This document shows, one piece after another, positions 6,179-6,892 of a stretch of DNA of 6,892 nt. The stretch is from Bacteroidales bacterium (GTDB lineage: Bacteria > Bacteroidota > Bacteroidia > Bacteroidales > UBA3824): the NCBI GenBank assembly GCA_017645985.1, contig JAGCNK010000228.1, positions 1 through 6,892 on the forward strand. Reading direction: 5' to 3'. Both the position numbers and the translations under genes were made by a program. Within the stretch, counting starts at the first letter, position 1. Each line of letters opens with the position of its first letter. Below the pieces are notes generated by a model. The model was not told the origin of the DNA, searched no databases, and saw only the letters and a list, made by a program, of their open reading frames with translations.

Positions 6179-6892
6179 TTTTGTAGCGGTATTTGTTTGG
6201 GATTAAACCAGTCGTCAACTTTGTCGAACAGCAGTTGCCACAGTGTGCGGCGGGTGATGAGGAACCTTGCCGTGAGGGTCATACCTTTTTTGATTTCCAC
6301 TGTGTAGCCGTTTTTGAGGCTGAGCGTGTTGCCTATGAGGCGGCAGCGAACCACAAAATACGACGATGTGCTTTCGATGCTGATGTTTTTGTCGATGTCT
6401 TCCACGGCGGCAACTCCGAGTCCCCATTGGTTGTAGTCGAACGCGTCGTAAGAGAGTTTCACCTCCTGGTCTTTGGCTAAAAATCCAATGTCGGCAGGCG
6501 AAACGTAACATTCGGCAATGAGGCTCTCGTCGGGTGAGATTGATGCAAGTTCCTGACCTGTATAGATATACGAGTTCGGCTGAATCTGCGTCTGTGTGAT
6601 GAGCGTGCCTGATGCGGGTGCGGTAACTATGTAGTTGCTCAGTTCGGATTCTATGCGGTCGATTTCGCCGTTGCAGGTAATTAGTTGCTGTTCAAGTTGT
6701 TTCTTGGTGTTCTGCCACGTAGCCAACTGCTGCTGTGATGCGGTTTCGAGCGAGTTTTTGGCATTGCGCCAACGGTCTTCCGCCTGTTCGTAGTCGGCTT
6801 TGGAGGCAAGTCCGCTGTTGTACGACTCTTTTAACCGCTGATAGTCGCGCTCGGCTTGTTCAGCCTTGGCTCTTTCGCCTTTGGTACGCTCT
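6175..6892 (-). CDS. HlyD-family membrane fusion protein, C-terminal 238 residues (5' end beyond the window)
   Basis: Periplasmic adaptor that links an ABC exporter to the outer membrane. The frame is open from base 6891 down to the TGA at 6177-6175. The first 85 or so visible residues are rich in E, K, Q, A and R (ERTKGERAKAEQAERDYQRL onward), fitting the second part of an alpha-helical coiled-coil hairpin. A lipoyl half-motif follows, IVTAPASGTL (nt 6630-6601), then a beta-barrel region (LASISPDESLIAECYVSPAD, KLSYDAFDYNQWG). The C-terminus KKGMTLTARFLITRRTLWQL, ending near DDWFNP, resembles Bacteroidota adaptors that accompany peptidase-type ABC exporters. The N-terminal membrane anchor and first hairpin half lie beyond 6892. 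A TTG codon at 6726 could be mistaken for a start, but it falls inside the coiled coil and the frame continues upstream without a stop. The stop overlaps the exporter ATG by 4 bp, so the two are one operon. Confidence 0.93.
   Translation of the reverse strand, partial: ERTKGERAKAEQAERDYQRLKESYNSGLASKADYEQAEDRWRNAKNSLETASQQQLATWQNTKKQLEQQLITCNGEIDRIESELSNYIVTAPASGTLITQTQIQPNSYIYTGQELASISPDESLIAECYVSPADIGFLAKDQEVKLSYDAFDYNQWGLGVAAVEDIDKNISIESTSSYFVVRCRLIGNTLSLKNGYTVEIKKGMTLTARFLITRRTLWQLLFDKVDDWFNPKQIPLQK

Noticed and set aside
6724..6726. TTG codon as the start of the HlyD-type protein
   Set aside because: The frame stays open upstream to the window edge with sensible coiled-coil sequence, so TTG is an internal Leu codon.

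Overview
The window looks like a chromosomal segment of a member of the Bacteroidota, most likely order Bacteroidales. The evidence is a near-consensus Bacteroidota -7 box (TAnnTTTG followed by CA) in front of aspS, A-rich start regions without Shine-Dalgarno sequences, a 994-residue outer-membrane barrel protein with a carboxypeptidase-regulatory-like N-domain, and an aspartyl-tRNA synthetase of Bacteroidales type. Genus cannot be fixed by reading alone.

All four genes are on the minus strand, so the transcription order runs from high to low coordinates. (1) 6892-6175: the C-terminal 238 residues of an HlyD-type membrane fusion protein, open at the window edge. (2) 6178-4025: a complete 717-residue ABC exporter with an N-terminal C39 cysteine peptidase domain, joined to gene 1 by an ATGA stop/start overlap. 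(3) 3941-957: a complete 994-residue outer-membrane beta-barrel protein of the TonB-dependent-receptor-like family, with a 52-residue Gly/Pro-rich tail after the last barrel strand. It follows the exporter after 83 bp that hold a weak candidate promoter and a spaced inverted repeat. (4) 782 to beyond base 1: the N-terminal 260 residues of AspS, behind its own promoter and a clear intrinsic terminator that closes the upstream unit.

Genes 1 and 2 form the inner-membrane and periplasmic part of a peptidase-containing type I secretion system. Such systems cut a double-glycine-type leader from a small peptide while exporting it. No substrate peptide and no TolC-like protein lies in the window, so the cargo gene would have to be upstream (beyond 6892) or elsewhere. 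The outer-membrane protein could be a partner of the exporter or simply a neighbour; the terminator after it, with no strong terminator before it, allows co-transcription. AspS is a separate housekeeping unit. No RNA genes, CRISPR arrays, insertion sequences or attachment sites were seen.
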